From: Arcuatula senhousia
Lineage: Eukaryota; Mollusca; Bivalvia; Mytilida; Mytilidae
Assembly: GCA_963971305.1 (NCBI GenBank)
Contig: OZ020303.1
Coordinates: 38,490,106-38,554,105 of the forward strand
Reading direction: 5' to 3'
DNA length: 64,000 nucleotides
The notes beneath the pieces were generated by a model. It had not been told where the DNA came from. It saw only the letters and a list, made by a program, of their open reading frames with translations, and made no database searches. Of this stretch, positions 30,542 to 41,815 are shown in pieces (the stretch's first letter is position 1; each line of letters begins with the position of its first letter). The position numbers and the translations under genes were made by a program.

Positions 30542-31688
30542 AGGAAGTGTTGAGAAGCAGTTCATTGGCATTTGCCCACAACAAACTTTTTCTTCATCCC
30601 TGGGCATCTCCCTGCATTTTGTGCAGACACACCAGGATGGAGAACCATCCTCAGGTAATGGATGGTATCCCCTTCTCTGCACATCACTCGACTCATTGAC
30701 AACCTCCAGCACAAAAGATGGATCCCTGTCACAAGCTCTTATGACAAGAGACCTCAACCTCTCTTCATCTAACTGGTCTACCCTTTCCTAAAAAAAATAA
30801 TGCAATATACTAGTAATCTCTTTATATCTTCCATATAGATCTTGAAACCCTAACTATCTATAAACAAATATAATAGAAGTGTAAACATGGGCAAAAATAC
30901 ATTTGATTTATCAAGCATATTCAATTATTAAATACAGATTGAAACTACTTATTAACAGAAATGCAGGTAAGAAAAAAAAAACAAGTTGTATTCAATGGTA
31001 GGCATTAGGAAACACATGAAGTTTCAAGAAATATACATAAAAAATACAATTACTCTTAGCTGAGCCGACCGTTCTTCTCTTGTGTTTGTGGCAATTTCAG
31101 CCCTGTTAGGCTCTATGGGTGCATTTCTGTGCCTCCTTCTTCCTCTAACAGGAGCTCTTCTGGTCCCTGGTCTACCACGACTTCCACGTCTTCGACCCCT
31201 CGCTACTGGCGCCGATTGCCTTTGAGGACTTGCTGAACCTTCGTGTGTGTCAGAACTCTTTAAAAAAAAAATAGAGAATACAATTGAAACAATACATAAA
31301 TATTAAAAATAGTTTTCAGTTTACTTGATTATTTTAGAATAACCCCTAGTTGAGCTTATATCGATCTATTCTCTATCAATAAGCTGCAAACAGTAATTAA
31401 ATAATCCCAATTGGAACCCCTTTCATTGGAGTTATTTATAGAATAAATTTACATATCAAAGGATTTTCACGAGCGACGATTAAATAAAAAACGTATGGTT
31501 TTCTGTTGAGCTTTTGCTAAAATCGTTGTACCAGTTTATCTTTTATGATTATTTGAACACTTCTCAACAATTGAAACAGAAAATTTGTCGATATTAATTG
31601 CAAAATTAACGGATTACCTCGCTGTCCATTCTTCTTCTTGATACGAATCAGTGACCGTGCGCATGTCCGAAGAATTGTTTTTCTGCAT
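30542..31688 (-). CDS. P2X7 C-terminal-domain-like protein, 5' three exons (31618-31688, 31054-31255, 30542-30787)
   Basis: Minus-strand ATG at 31688 starts exon 1 (MQKNNSSDMRTVTDSYQ; ends phase 2, donor GTAATC). Exon 2 is Arg/Gly/Pro-rich (VARGRRRGSRGRPGTRRAPV) and ends phase 0 at GTAATT. Exon 3 encodes ERVDQLDEERLRSLVIRA, then GYHPLPEDG, WCVCTKCREMPRDEEKVCC, and ends in TLP before GTGAGT. The frame is unbroken for 173 codons. The W-C-x-C-x2-C-x2-M-P-x5-E-x-V-C-C block matches the Cys-rich cytosolic region of P2X7 receptors, which in invertebrates occurs widely in soluble, multi-copy proteins without the channel part. Those proteins normally continue with a further Cys/aromatic stretch, so at least one 3' exon is missing here before the PLE block. 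Confidence 0.65.
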
Positions 31689-31889
31689 AATTAATTAGCT
31701 TGGTCGGCGATAAACTCGATGAAAAAACGGTTATTTAAGACTAATTAGCACATTATAAAAGCTGAAAATAGCATCCAACGATCTTTTTCAAACAAGTCGA
31801 CCGAAATACAGCCGTTTTCCCGACTTTTCTGACATCGAAAATTGAGTGAAAATCGTAGATCCTATGTCTTTAAAATTGTATTGTCTGGG

Positions 31890-33020
31890 AATGGCGAGCC
31901 AATTATTAAATTGAATAAAATAAATAAAAAAAATATTTTTCAAAATCTTTTTTTTTTCACAACAAACTACAGAATATCAATATACATAAAAATCATCGGC
32001 TTGCATTGATATTTATATACAAAAAAAAATAAAATAATGTAAAGGTTTGCATTGATAATGTATACTAGCATTGACATAGTTTCATAGATCATGATTTGCC
32101 CTATAATATGTTACAAAAGTTGGTACCACATAGAATCGCCTCTCTACGCATCGGAATATCATACTTAACATAATTTTCAGTTATTATTGCCCAGTGTTTT
32201 TATCTCAATGAATTCACGATTTTAAATATTGGCATAATTATGATGAATGGTAACATTTCGAATGAACGGGCTGTTCATAGTGATTCAAAAATGAGAGTTC
32301 ATTAAAATGCTTAAGATGAAGATACAATATGCTTAACAAAAGAAAATAAATTAAAAACAAATCATAAACTAATTATTAGGAGAAACACAACCTTCCTTGA
32401 TTAAAAATGGGAGACCCGATTTTCACAATTCTGACATCCAAATTACCAAAACATTCATGTAAATGGCGGTATAAAAGAAATATGTTTATTGGCACAAATG
32501 GTTGTTATTTTGGTCATGTTCCATGGAAGGTTCTCTTGTAAGTTATGTTTTCCCTGGAAACATACCTGTATTAGCACGCATCAGTACAAGAACGTTCATG
32601 ATTTAAAAGCCAAACTTTTGTGCAAGAGGATCAATTAGACCGATTTTCATTTAATTCGGTTGATAGGTTTCAGATGAATACATTGCTAACGGACGACAGA
32701 CGATGACGATGGCCACTCAGTGATGGAAATAGATCACCTTGACATTCAAAAATATTGTTATGTCTATAAATGGCAAGGCAATGTATTAAATCGAATAATA
32801 ACAAATTATTCACAAAATAAATCAAATCAAGAAAAATCAAACTTATTCCAAACAAACTACAAAATATCTACACACATAAAATGTTATAAACATTAATTTA
32901 AAAAAAATGTAAAGGTTTGCATTGATAATGTAAATTTGCATTGAATTGTGTTTGCCCTATGACATGTATCAAGGCAAATGAAAAGGGCAGCAAAAACCGC
33001 CTCTCTACATGTCTACGCCC
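31890..33020. repeat. Pair of diverged direct repeats
   Basis: About 31890-32170 and 32755-33020 share ACAAACTACARAATATC, GTAAAGGTTTGCATTGATAA, TTTGCCCTAT and CGCCTCTCTAC. No coding signal. The rest of 31700-33680 is AT-rich and shows nothing further except a short CAGATGA/GACGACGG-type fragment at 32655-32745. Confidence 0.5.
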
Positions 33021-33687
33021 CAGCATAACTGTTGGCATATAACTATTGCCGAGTATTTTAAATTGAATACCCCGGTAAACTTTTTTAGCCTTTTCATGTG
33101 CTTAATGGTATAAACTCTAATTTACCTGTTGTATGCAGTGAATAAAACAGTATGAGTACATAGACAATAGCTAATGATATAATATGAAAAACATAAAAAA
33201 AAGATAAAAAGACACATAAAAATATAACATGAACTTATATCTATAAGTGTTCACATATATATACTTCACGAGGCATTTTAATCCAATCAATCAAAACATG
33301 TGAAAGTAACTTTTGCATTGATTTGCATTTGCAATTATAAATCCTGAGCAAAATAAAAATTAAATCTAAAGAGTATATTTAAAAAAAAACTGAGACCTTT
33401 TTTCAATATCCAAAGTTCAAAATACTCACATTTACAAATTTCCGATGACGCAAAAAAGAGATTTGTTTCCTTTTGTGATTATTTTTGTTTGAATAGTATT
33501 TGCTTAAAAACTTTAAACCAAAATGCCTTATATGGGTGCTTTACCAGCTAATATTAAGTTTAAATATCTGAAATTTATGAAGTACTTTATGTAGGACTTC
33601 CTTTATATGCAATAACAAATCCTTGACTTAAGTGGGACATATCATAATCCTTACGGCCAAAAACAGGGACAGGACTACTTTAAAAGT

Positions 33688-36600
33688 TCAAATACATCCA
33701 CATCTTGTAACTGCCACGTTTGGAATCCGAGTTTCCTGCAACTTGTCGCCATCAAAGTACAAGATGGACTGAGCCTTGTATGATATCGGAGAGCAACATG
33801 GCGTCAGCTCATCCATTTGTCGTTCAGAAGCAGACGACCAACGGAATGTTTGAATGAGATTGGTATGGTTCGTTGTCATGGCTGTTCTACCTGTGGGTAA
33901 ATAAAAAAAGATACAATTGTCATGTACTCCATAAAAAGTTTTATTAGGAACCGACCATTTAACTTGAAGGGGGGCTTTGTTTTCCCAAAAAAAAATATTC
34001 TGAAGAAAAATATTGAGGAAAAAAATAATTTGGCAGCAGAAAATATTCTGAAGAAGGATTTCTGCCTGATAATAATGAAAAAAAAATGTTCTGTCGCAAC
34101 GCCTTCGAAAAATAAAAAAAAAATCTGACCAAAACAAAAAAACCAAGCCCCCCCCCCTTTCAAGTTAAATGGTCCGTCCCTTAGCGGCACGTGATAAGAC
34201 GACACGAGACACTCAAGTAAATGCTGTCCCAGTGTCTATACTTTGTCTTACCAGGTTAAATAACTAATCTAATGATTATTTTGAACTTTGTAGACCGTGT
34301 GAATGTTCTTGATTCAGTAACATAACTTGATTTTATATGATATTCCATATAACAGTGTAGTTCTCTTTCTGTAATCAAGAAACCCGATTTAGCAATAAAA
34401 CAAAAGACAATGTTACAATTTTACTAGTTTTTAAAGATGATGAAATAGGTCAAAAATGAATTTTTGCTTTTTCAAAGCACAAAATTACATATTTTTCAAG
34501 GATTATTGTTTTCTGTCCCTGTTGATTAAGAATATGTTTCGTTTTGCTCCATGTTATTTTTATGTCGCTTTGTTTCTTTTCTAAAAGAAATTAAAAGACC
34601 CTTACCATGGCAACTTCCGGTGCAGTAATTGACCTCAATAGAAGGTGGGTATGCAATAGCGTTCCAACCAATATCTTGAAAATTGATGGTAAATGGCATA
34701 AGGCAACATTCAGTAGAGGAGTCCGAACATTTGTTATCAAAACTTCGCTTTTCTCGCCTGTGGGCTCTTCTTGTTTGTATCACCAGAAAAGGCTGGTAGT
34801 CCTCTTTGGTGCTGAATATTCGATTGTAGTTATGTTGTTTGCAACCTTTGCAAATAACTGCCATGCCATGATTATGCCGAGGTTTTAAGAGCCATTTCAT
34901 TGCAGTCGTTGTAACGTCAATTTTCAGCCATCCATATTTTATATTCGTCTCAAATCGCTCGCCGAGATTTCGAATTCGAAGACTGTCTTTTCTTCGTTTT
35001 AGTTTCTCAAGTTCAGATATAATGAATGTTTCTGAGTATTGGTTGTGATGGTTAAACAATTTATAGATCCACAAATACACCGATTCTACTTCGGATGGAT
35101 CGACTCGTCCTCGAAGATCGAAATGGTAGCATCCTGCGGATTTCTTGTAACACTTCTGTGTAACTGAAAACAATTAGAAAGTCTTGTACTTTTGTGAACG
35201 CAAGTTTACAGTACCCATAACGTAATGTTTCTAACAGTCTTAAGCAATATGAATTAAACATTAAGTGTGAATTTAGTGTCAAAGACGTTTTAAAAGAAAC
35301 ATTGACGACGACAACGGACGCCAACCGATTAATTCGGGTCAAGTGAGGAAAGATGGGGTGTCAAAACAACTTGATATGTATATTCATTTGAAGTCTTGCT
35401 TTCGGATATTTGCAGCATACGATTTTTATTCAGCATATATCATACATGTAAATATAGTTTCGGGGATTTAAACAAGAGGCTCTCAGAACTTGAATCGCTC
35501 ACCTGGTTCTTAGGACCATAATGGTCTCTTCTACATGGGGTCATGTGACTTTTGTAGAGCTTGAAATACGCTGAAGATTTAAGAATGTAACAGCTTTTCT
35601 CTATCTGCAATACTTTTCATTCTTTAGAAGTAAACATGAAACAATAGGCTTCCAGGAGCCTGAATCGCTCACCTGGTCCTTAATAGAATCATTAGGGTCT
35701 ACTACAAGTATATGGAGTCATCCGACAATTTTAATCAAATAGAGACTTTTCTCGAGCTTACAATAAGCTGAATGTTTAAACAAGTAAGAGCTTTTCTCTA
35801 TCTGCTATAGTTTTTTCTATAGACCAAAAAAGTGGAAAAAAACGTTACTTTTCGGTTATAGCCCGTATAAGGGGTCATCTGACAATATCGACCCAAAGGA
35901 GACTTTTGAAAAGCTTAATGAGCTGAAGGTTTTGTCAGATAGTTTTCATTCTGTAGGCCAAAACATGAAAAAACGCTATTCTTAACCTTAAATGGCCATA
36001 ACCCCTATAAGGAGTCATCTGACAACTTCGACCTGCTGGAGAATTTTGGAGAGCTCAATCATCTGAAGATTTAAGCGAGCAACAGCTTTTCTCTTTCTGC
36101 AATAGTTTTCATTCTATATGACAAAAACATGATTAAACGCTATTGTTTTTACCTTTAAAGGGTCATAGCCTCTAAAAGGGGTCATCTGACAACATCGACC
36201 CAATAGAGACTTTTGTAGAGCTTAATGAGCTGAAGGGTTTAGCAAGCAACAGCTTTTCTTTATATAAAATAGTTTTCATTTTGTGGGAAAATGTTATTTT
36301 TTTACCTTCAAAGGGCCATAACCGCTATACGCTAAACTGCAATAGTTTTCATCAGCAGGAAAACGCTTATTTTGGCCTTAAAATGGCCATAACCCCTTGT
36401 TATCTGACAACTTCATCCCAATGTAGACTTTTGCAGATCTTTTGATTCTAAGAGCCTAAGACTCTTCGGATTTTTTATCTATCTGACTGTTATAATTGCA
36501 TGCTGAGTTACAAGTCAATTTAAGTGATTTTACCCTATATTGTATTTTAGTAACAGTGGTCATGTTTTTTATTGAATCATTTCAAAATCACGATCGTATG

Positions 36601-39562
36601 TTGCCAACATATCATATATTATTACTGAAAAGTTTCAGTTATGTTGGTTCAGTGGTTTCAGACGAGAAGATTTTTGACATTGTTAACGGACGACAACGAC
36701 TGACGCATAGTGATTGCATAAGCTCACAAGGCCTTCCGCCAGGTGAGCGAAAAAGGACCTAGCAATAAACTATTCTTTTTTTTTAATATTTTATATTGAG
36801 AGAAAAGATATTTATTACAATTAATTTTTCCTGTGTTCGCTGTTTATTTTTTCGTTTTGACTTCCAGAATTTAATGCCAATTTTGCACCTCTTTCTTATT
36901 ACGGATGCAAACTGCAACAAAAAGCTCACCATCAACAGTAGTGAATATAGGGGGAATAGGGACCGATCCCTTTTTTTGAAGAAAAAAAAATTGGTTGAAT
37001 ATGTAGGAAATCACATGCCGGTGACAAAGTCCTGACACCTCTTTGGACAACCACTGCCCAATGCCCTTAAGTTGGCAATGGGTGGCTCTGTGAAAAAAAG
37101 GGGGCAGCAATTCCGATAAGGTGTTTATATCACTGGCAAGGTCAATTTAGTGCAGTAATTAAAACCAGTAAATGCAGCAATAATTGATATGTTTAACCGA
37201 CTTTAAATATTCTAATGCTATTTTTATCACAAATTGTCGACGAAAAAAATAAGAATCAAACAAAATACGTGTTCAAGGTCAACAAAATTAGCATTTGAAG
37301 AGAGAAAGATATTTTAAATTCTAACTATCCTTTGTTAAAGTACAAATGAACGTCGACAAATCAGATAATTTTTTCATAGTAAAGTGGAAATAAACATTGA
37401 AAATCTGTTTGTTGGAAAGAATTAAGTTGGATTTTTTTTTAAATAGAGTTTTGACGGATTAACTTGAAATTTTAACATGCAAATACCAAAAAAGTATGAA
37501 AATGTTCAAATCTGTATTCCGTTTAAGTTTAAGCATTTAGGAAAAAACTGTGGATGGACGAACGAACGGTAGACAAACAGATGGACGGACAAAGGGATGG
37601 GCTTCAACATCTTCGATGTTGTGCCTTAATGCCATGCATGGTGAGTGACTTTCCAAGAATAGATACCAGTATTTACATAGGCAAAACAGAAAAGGGGGAC
37701 GTGAAACAAGGCTCCCATGAGCCTGAATCGCTATTACTACCCTTAACCCATGGGCGTCTTATCTATGAGCTAACCCTTAAAATGAATCCCCTGACTTTTG
37801 TAGATATAAGGATTATATGACCGATATCATAAGCCAAAAACCTGACAAGGGTCATAACTCCTCTTAGAATCACCTGCCAATTTCGTCGAAATGAAGACTT
37901 TCGTAGATTTTAATGAGCTGAAGGTTTAATTAGAAAAAGTTTTCGAAATGTCATTAAAATGAGCATTGTTTAAGTTGGTTTACACCATTGTTACTATGCA
38001 ATATTTGCCAATTTTGGATATGTTTATGCATCTATGAACATACTTGTAATTTGGGCCAAAATAGCAATACTTATTATTATATGTGCCTCAAAGGGTATGT
38101 TCAATATATGACCTTAAACAATTATCAAGGTCATTTGTGTTGTTCCAAAGGTCGTCTAAACATTAAAATGTGGTATTAGAAAAGGTCCAAAATGCCTGCC
38201 ACGGTAACAATGGCACTGGTGGTCAATACTAACACGTTATTTTTTAGGTTCATTGGCTGATATAAACTTTTAGATTTAGCAAAATCCGTGACATACCGTG
38301 GTGCGTTCACTTTGGTGGTCAAGGAAAATTGATATTAAGAAGATCAAACAAATTCTTCCTATCTTTACGTTTTTGAAGTTATATGCCATTCTAAGACAAT
38401 TTATCCTATGTTCTATTGGTTTACATTAATTTTCATTGGATTAAGTCAAAATGAATATCGTGTGATTCCCACAAGTCATATATGACATCCTCCCAAAGTT
38501 TCACTCAAATTGGTTTTATGCTTTCAGAGGAGAAGATTTTTGAAATTGTTGACGGACGACGAAGAGATGGCAATGATAAGCTAACATGGCCAGTTGAACT
38601 AAAAAAATACCAACACAGCAAAATGAGTGACAACGTCCTGGAGTAGTGAAAACATTGATGTGCCGTTTTAAGAATCGAATACTTTTTTTCAACAAATATT
38701 AAAGGCCACGTTTAAACATATGATAAAAAAATGTGTGCTATCATTTTGATGGTGCCCCTTAGAGAGTTTAGGGATTCTATGTCCGTCTTTCACGTCAAGG
38801 TTTATTTTAGCATTTAAGCTGATTTCTAGAAAACAATAAGTCGGATTTTCGTGAATTTTTGCAAACTTATCATGCAGCATAATAATAAGGACAAATAGTC
38901 ATTAATGCAATATTAATTTGAACAAAATATTCGCTAAGTTGTGTGCTTGTTGTGCTGCAATGAAATTCCATTACATATAACTTGAAACATGCATACTTAC
39001 CATCTTGCCCTTGGATGAATTTCCTGACAGTTTTTGCATAATAATTTGGACGCTCTCTGTACTTTGCATCATTACTGGTTTTAAAGTATTCCTTTTCTAT
39101 ATCCTCCAATGGCAACTTTGGCATTTTATATCTCATTACTGGCGGGAATGGTAATCTTAGTTTTTCTATAATCTGGCTTTTAATGTTCTCTTTGTGTCTT
39201 TGTTCAAGAAGTTGTCTAAAATACGTAGAATTCAATTCAACTTGTGCTGTATCGTTTCCAAGGTGCTCGGTTGAGTTGCCGTCGGTGTTGTCCTTCAAAC
39301 CTGAAATATTACTTTGAATCGTTCCACCTCCCGTGTCTTCAAGTTTTGGAACCATGGGCGAAGTTTCCTCATATTCGGTGCTATTTGTGGAATCGTCTGC
39401 CTCTGGAGCTGCAAGTGTAACGACCGTATCTTCCTTCTGTGCATGGTTTTGGTTAGAATCTTCCTGCGAATTTTCGCCGGCAGTATGTCTTGGCGATGAA
39501 AAAGCACAACCAACTATTGCAGTAAAATAAACTGTACATACGCAAATCACGGTGTGAGCCAT
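33688..39562 (-). CDS. TGF-beta superfamily ligand, activin/myostatin-like, complete CDS (39001-39562, 34606-35163, 33688-33890)
   Basis: Three minus-strand exons joined in phase 1 twice (donors GTAAGT and GTAAGG; acceptors TTTTCAG and ACCCACAG) give 440 residues. Signal peptide 1-22 (MAHTVICVCTVYFTAIVGCA) is followed by an unusually long acidic, N-glycosylatable stretch to about residue 110. The propeptide alpha-1/latency-lasso block follows (RHKENIKSQIIEKLRLPFPP), then arm-domain blocks (VESVYLWIYK, GWLKIDVTTTAMKWL). A furin site RREKR ends at residue 327. The 113-residue mature part has nine cysteines in ligand order: NKC, TECC, NYCTGSC, PCC, CGC. FTINFQDIGWN resembles the activin FxDIGWN segment, but the following W-I-I block is replaced by AIAYPPSIEVNYC. 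It should be a secreted dimer (the Cys before the CxxP is kept) acting on type I/II Ser/Thr kinase receptors. Exact subfamily is uncertain; inhibin-beta/activin or myostatin are closest. Confidence 0.88.
33943..34183. mobile_element. Fold-back MITE, CCATTTAACTTGAAGGGGG family, copy 2 (in TGF-beta ligand intron)
   Basis: Left end GGAACCGACCATTTAACTTG, right end CAAGTTAAATGGTCCGTCCC, interior AAAATATTCTGAAGAA motifs in both orientations. It lies in the 715-bp intron between the last two exons of the TGF-beta-like gene, 53 bp upstream (in gene order) of the last exon. Confidence 0.7.
35472..36749 (-). mobile_element. GCTCACCT-ended element, in intron 1 of the TGF-beta ligand
   Basis: The left border ACAAGAGGCTCTCAGAACTT with GAATCGCTCACCTGG is followed at 35652 by a second such border (GGCTTCCAGGAGCC), so two copies are nested or tandem. 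The body has ~150-bp units (GGCCATAACCCCTATAAGG, ATCTGACAACTTCGACC, AGCAACAGCTTTTCTC). The right border is ATAAGCTCACAAGGCCTTCC then AGGTGAGC. Confidence 0.6.
36945..38610. repeat. Intron 1 repeats of the TGF-beta ligand gene
   Basis: 36945-37100 is a decayed GGCGGATCCAG-type repeat. 37540-37600 has GACGAACGAACGG / GATGGACGGAC runs. 37709-38600 is a partial GCTCACCT-type copy (AAGGCTCCCATGAGCC, CCTGAATCGCT; right end decayed at GACGGACGACGAAGAGATGG). No exon was found. Confidence 0.45.
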
Positions 39563-39599
39563 GGTCGACTTTTGTGGTAAGTTCCAAATCTAACCGCAG

Positions 39600-40810
39600 T
39601 TTAAAAATGATATGGATTATTTATAAGCTTTTAGAAGTTTATTAAGGTTAAGCCTGAAATGCTCTGATGCACATGTGGAAAAAGTGGGTGTGTTTCGTTA
39701 AGCCAATGAAATGCGTCATGTCATGCCGGTGAAAATAAACATTGCATCATTGTTTTTTCATCAATTTCATATTTTCGCTGACAACGTTGCTGAGTTGGTG
39801 ATGCAATTGCACGCTTTTTTGAAATTCAGATGTGTGAAGAAACGGAAAAACAATCTTGACCTTGAAGTCTGATTTTTTTAGATCGCTAATCTTTACTATT
39901 TAATTAGTTTTGCTAGTAAGCATTCATTTTCATACGGATATTTACTTATATTTCTTTGGGTTTTTTTTAAACAAATACGCAGCGCCGGGGTGGTCGTTAA
40001 AAACAAGCTTAGTGGACAATAAACATTTGATAAAATGTAAGAAAAATAAATTTCCAATGATGTTTTGGTCACCTTCTTAACTCTTGGGTGGGTTGGGGGG
40101 TGTTAATATATATAGTTATTTTTCTCCTTTTATTTTTTTTTTTCATAAGAATTTGGTGTGTAAAGGAGACAACATATATATTTTTGAAACACAATATTTT
40201 AGAATGCATGAAGTTCAAAAACTAATCTACTTAACATACTTATTCTACATTTGAATATGAAAAAGATCATGTATAGTTTCCATGGTGGTTCAAAGTCCAA
40301 ACTTTTCAGCAAACTAAGCTCTATTTGTGTCCTTGGGAAAGCAATTAACTTAGTTTCTGCTATAATATAGCTTTAATGCACTTGGTTACTCGTATTGTTA
40401 ATAAGATATTTATTTACGAATCAAGTCAAGGATAAAACACATATTACAACAATGAGGAAGTGGAAAAGAAGAAGATTGAATTTCCTTATGCTATGCCTTG
40501 TTCAAAGGCAGTTGGTACTAATGCACGCATCTAGTACAGGTTTATTCGTGCAGTTACCAGTGACAGTTACTAGGGGTAAAAAAGAATAAGTAGATTTTTT
40601 TTTAATCTGTGCACTGTAAACAATTTGCATTTTATGACAAAGTCACTTTGAAGTATTTTTTATACAGAGAAAAAATATACGAATACGAATACGAATCTTT
40701 ATTGTCTGTTATACAGTTTGTGACACATAAACATTGGCACAGACATAAAACTAACAAAAGCACACAATATTATATAGTTTACAAGTAAAGAACAAGTGGT
40801 GCCACTAAAA
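39600..40810. other. Upstream region of the TGF-beta ligand, no gene seen
   Basis: AT-rich sequence holding the promoter of the minus-strand TGF-beta-like gene near 39570-39760. I found no TATA element at a convincing distance. A CGAATACGAATACGAATC microsatellite at 40679 resembles LINE 3' tails. Confidence 0.4.
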
Positions 40811-40814
40811 GTAT

Positions 40815-41773
40815 GTCTCGCCTGCCGACATCATCACTTAATTAATTCAACTACCTGAGCTTTCATTTCTTGATATAAACACAAAAAGTGTCTGTATACC
40901 CAATTTCAGATGCCTAGCTATTATACTTTTCCAGCCAATCATCGTCAACAAAAGACTTCACAAAAAAAAATTTGGCCTGGAAAAAGACTTAAGTTCACAG
41001 AGTAACTGGAGTGTGAAAATGGGGTCACATGGCAATGTGACAGTTGTGTAGACCATAACTTCGACTGTCTGTATACCCAATATCAGATGCCTAGCTAATA
41101 TACTTTTCCAGCAATTCATCGTCCACAAAAGTCTTACAAAAAAGTTTACGGCCTGAAAAAAGACCTAAATTCACAGAATCACTGGAGTGTGAAAATGGGG
41201 ATCAAGGTCACACCGCATGTTGACAGTTGCGTAGACCATAACCTAAACTGTCTGGATACCCAATATCAGATGCTTAGCTATTATACTTTTCCAGCAATTC
41301 ATCGTCCACACAAGTATTACAAAAAAAAATTATCGCCTGAGAAAAGATCTAAGTTCACAGAGTCACTGGAGCGTAAAAATGGGGTCAGGTTCACACTGCA
41401 TGGTAACAGTTGCGTAAACCATAACCTCAAATGTCTGTATACCCAATATTAGATGCCTAGCTATTATACTTTTCCAGCAATTCATCGTCCACAAAAGTTT
41501 TACAAAAAAGTTAACGACCTGAAAAAAGACCAAAGGTCACAGAGTCACTGGAGTGTGAATATGGGGTTAGGGTCACACGGCATGGTGACAGTTGCATAGA
41601 CCATAACCTGAACTGTCTGTATACCAAATATCAGATGCCTAGCTATTATACTTTTCAAACAATTCATCGTCCACAAAAGTCTTACAAAAAAGTTTACGCC
41701 GCCGTCGCAACCGCTGCCACCGGAAAGTAATACCTATGTCTCGCCTTCAGCGACTATTCGTCGCAGGCGAGTC
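40815..41773. mobile_element. Array-bearing element, ~182-bp units, with TIRs
   Basis: The ends are GTCTCGCCTGCCGAC and the complement of GACTCGCCTGCGAC. Inside, the phrase TCTGTATACCCAATATCAGA recurs at 40891, 41068, 41251, 41434 and 41616 (spacing 177, 183, 183, 182). Each unit also carries TTTTCCAGCAATTCATCGTC and TCACAGAGTCACTGGAGTGT. A short end fragment (AAGTATGTCTCGCATGTCG) lies at 46598. Confidence 0.7.
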
Positions 41774-41815
41774 AAAAATTAAGGGTCCCCTGTCCTCAGT
41801 TCAAAAGACTTTTTT

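Noticed and set aside
33688..34146. A single 152-aa minus-strand frame as a gene
   Set aside because: Only its last part (33688-33890) is real, as the terminal TGF-beta exon; the rest is MITE sequence in the intron.
39295..39530. Plus-strand frames overlapping the TGF-beta exon 1
   Set aside because: Shadows of the minus-strand coding exon.
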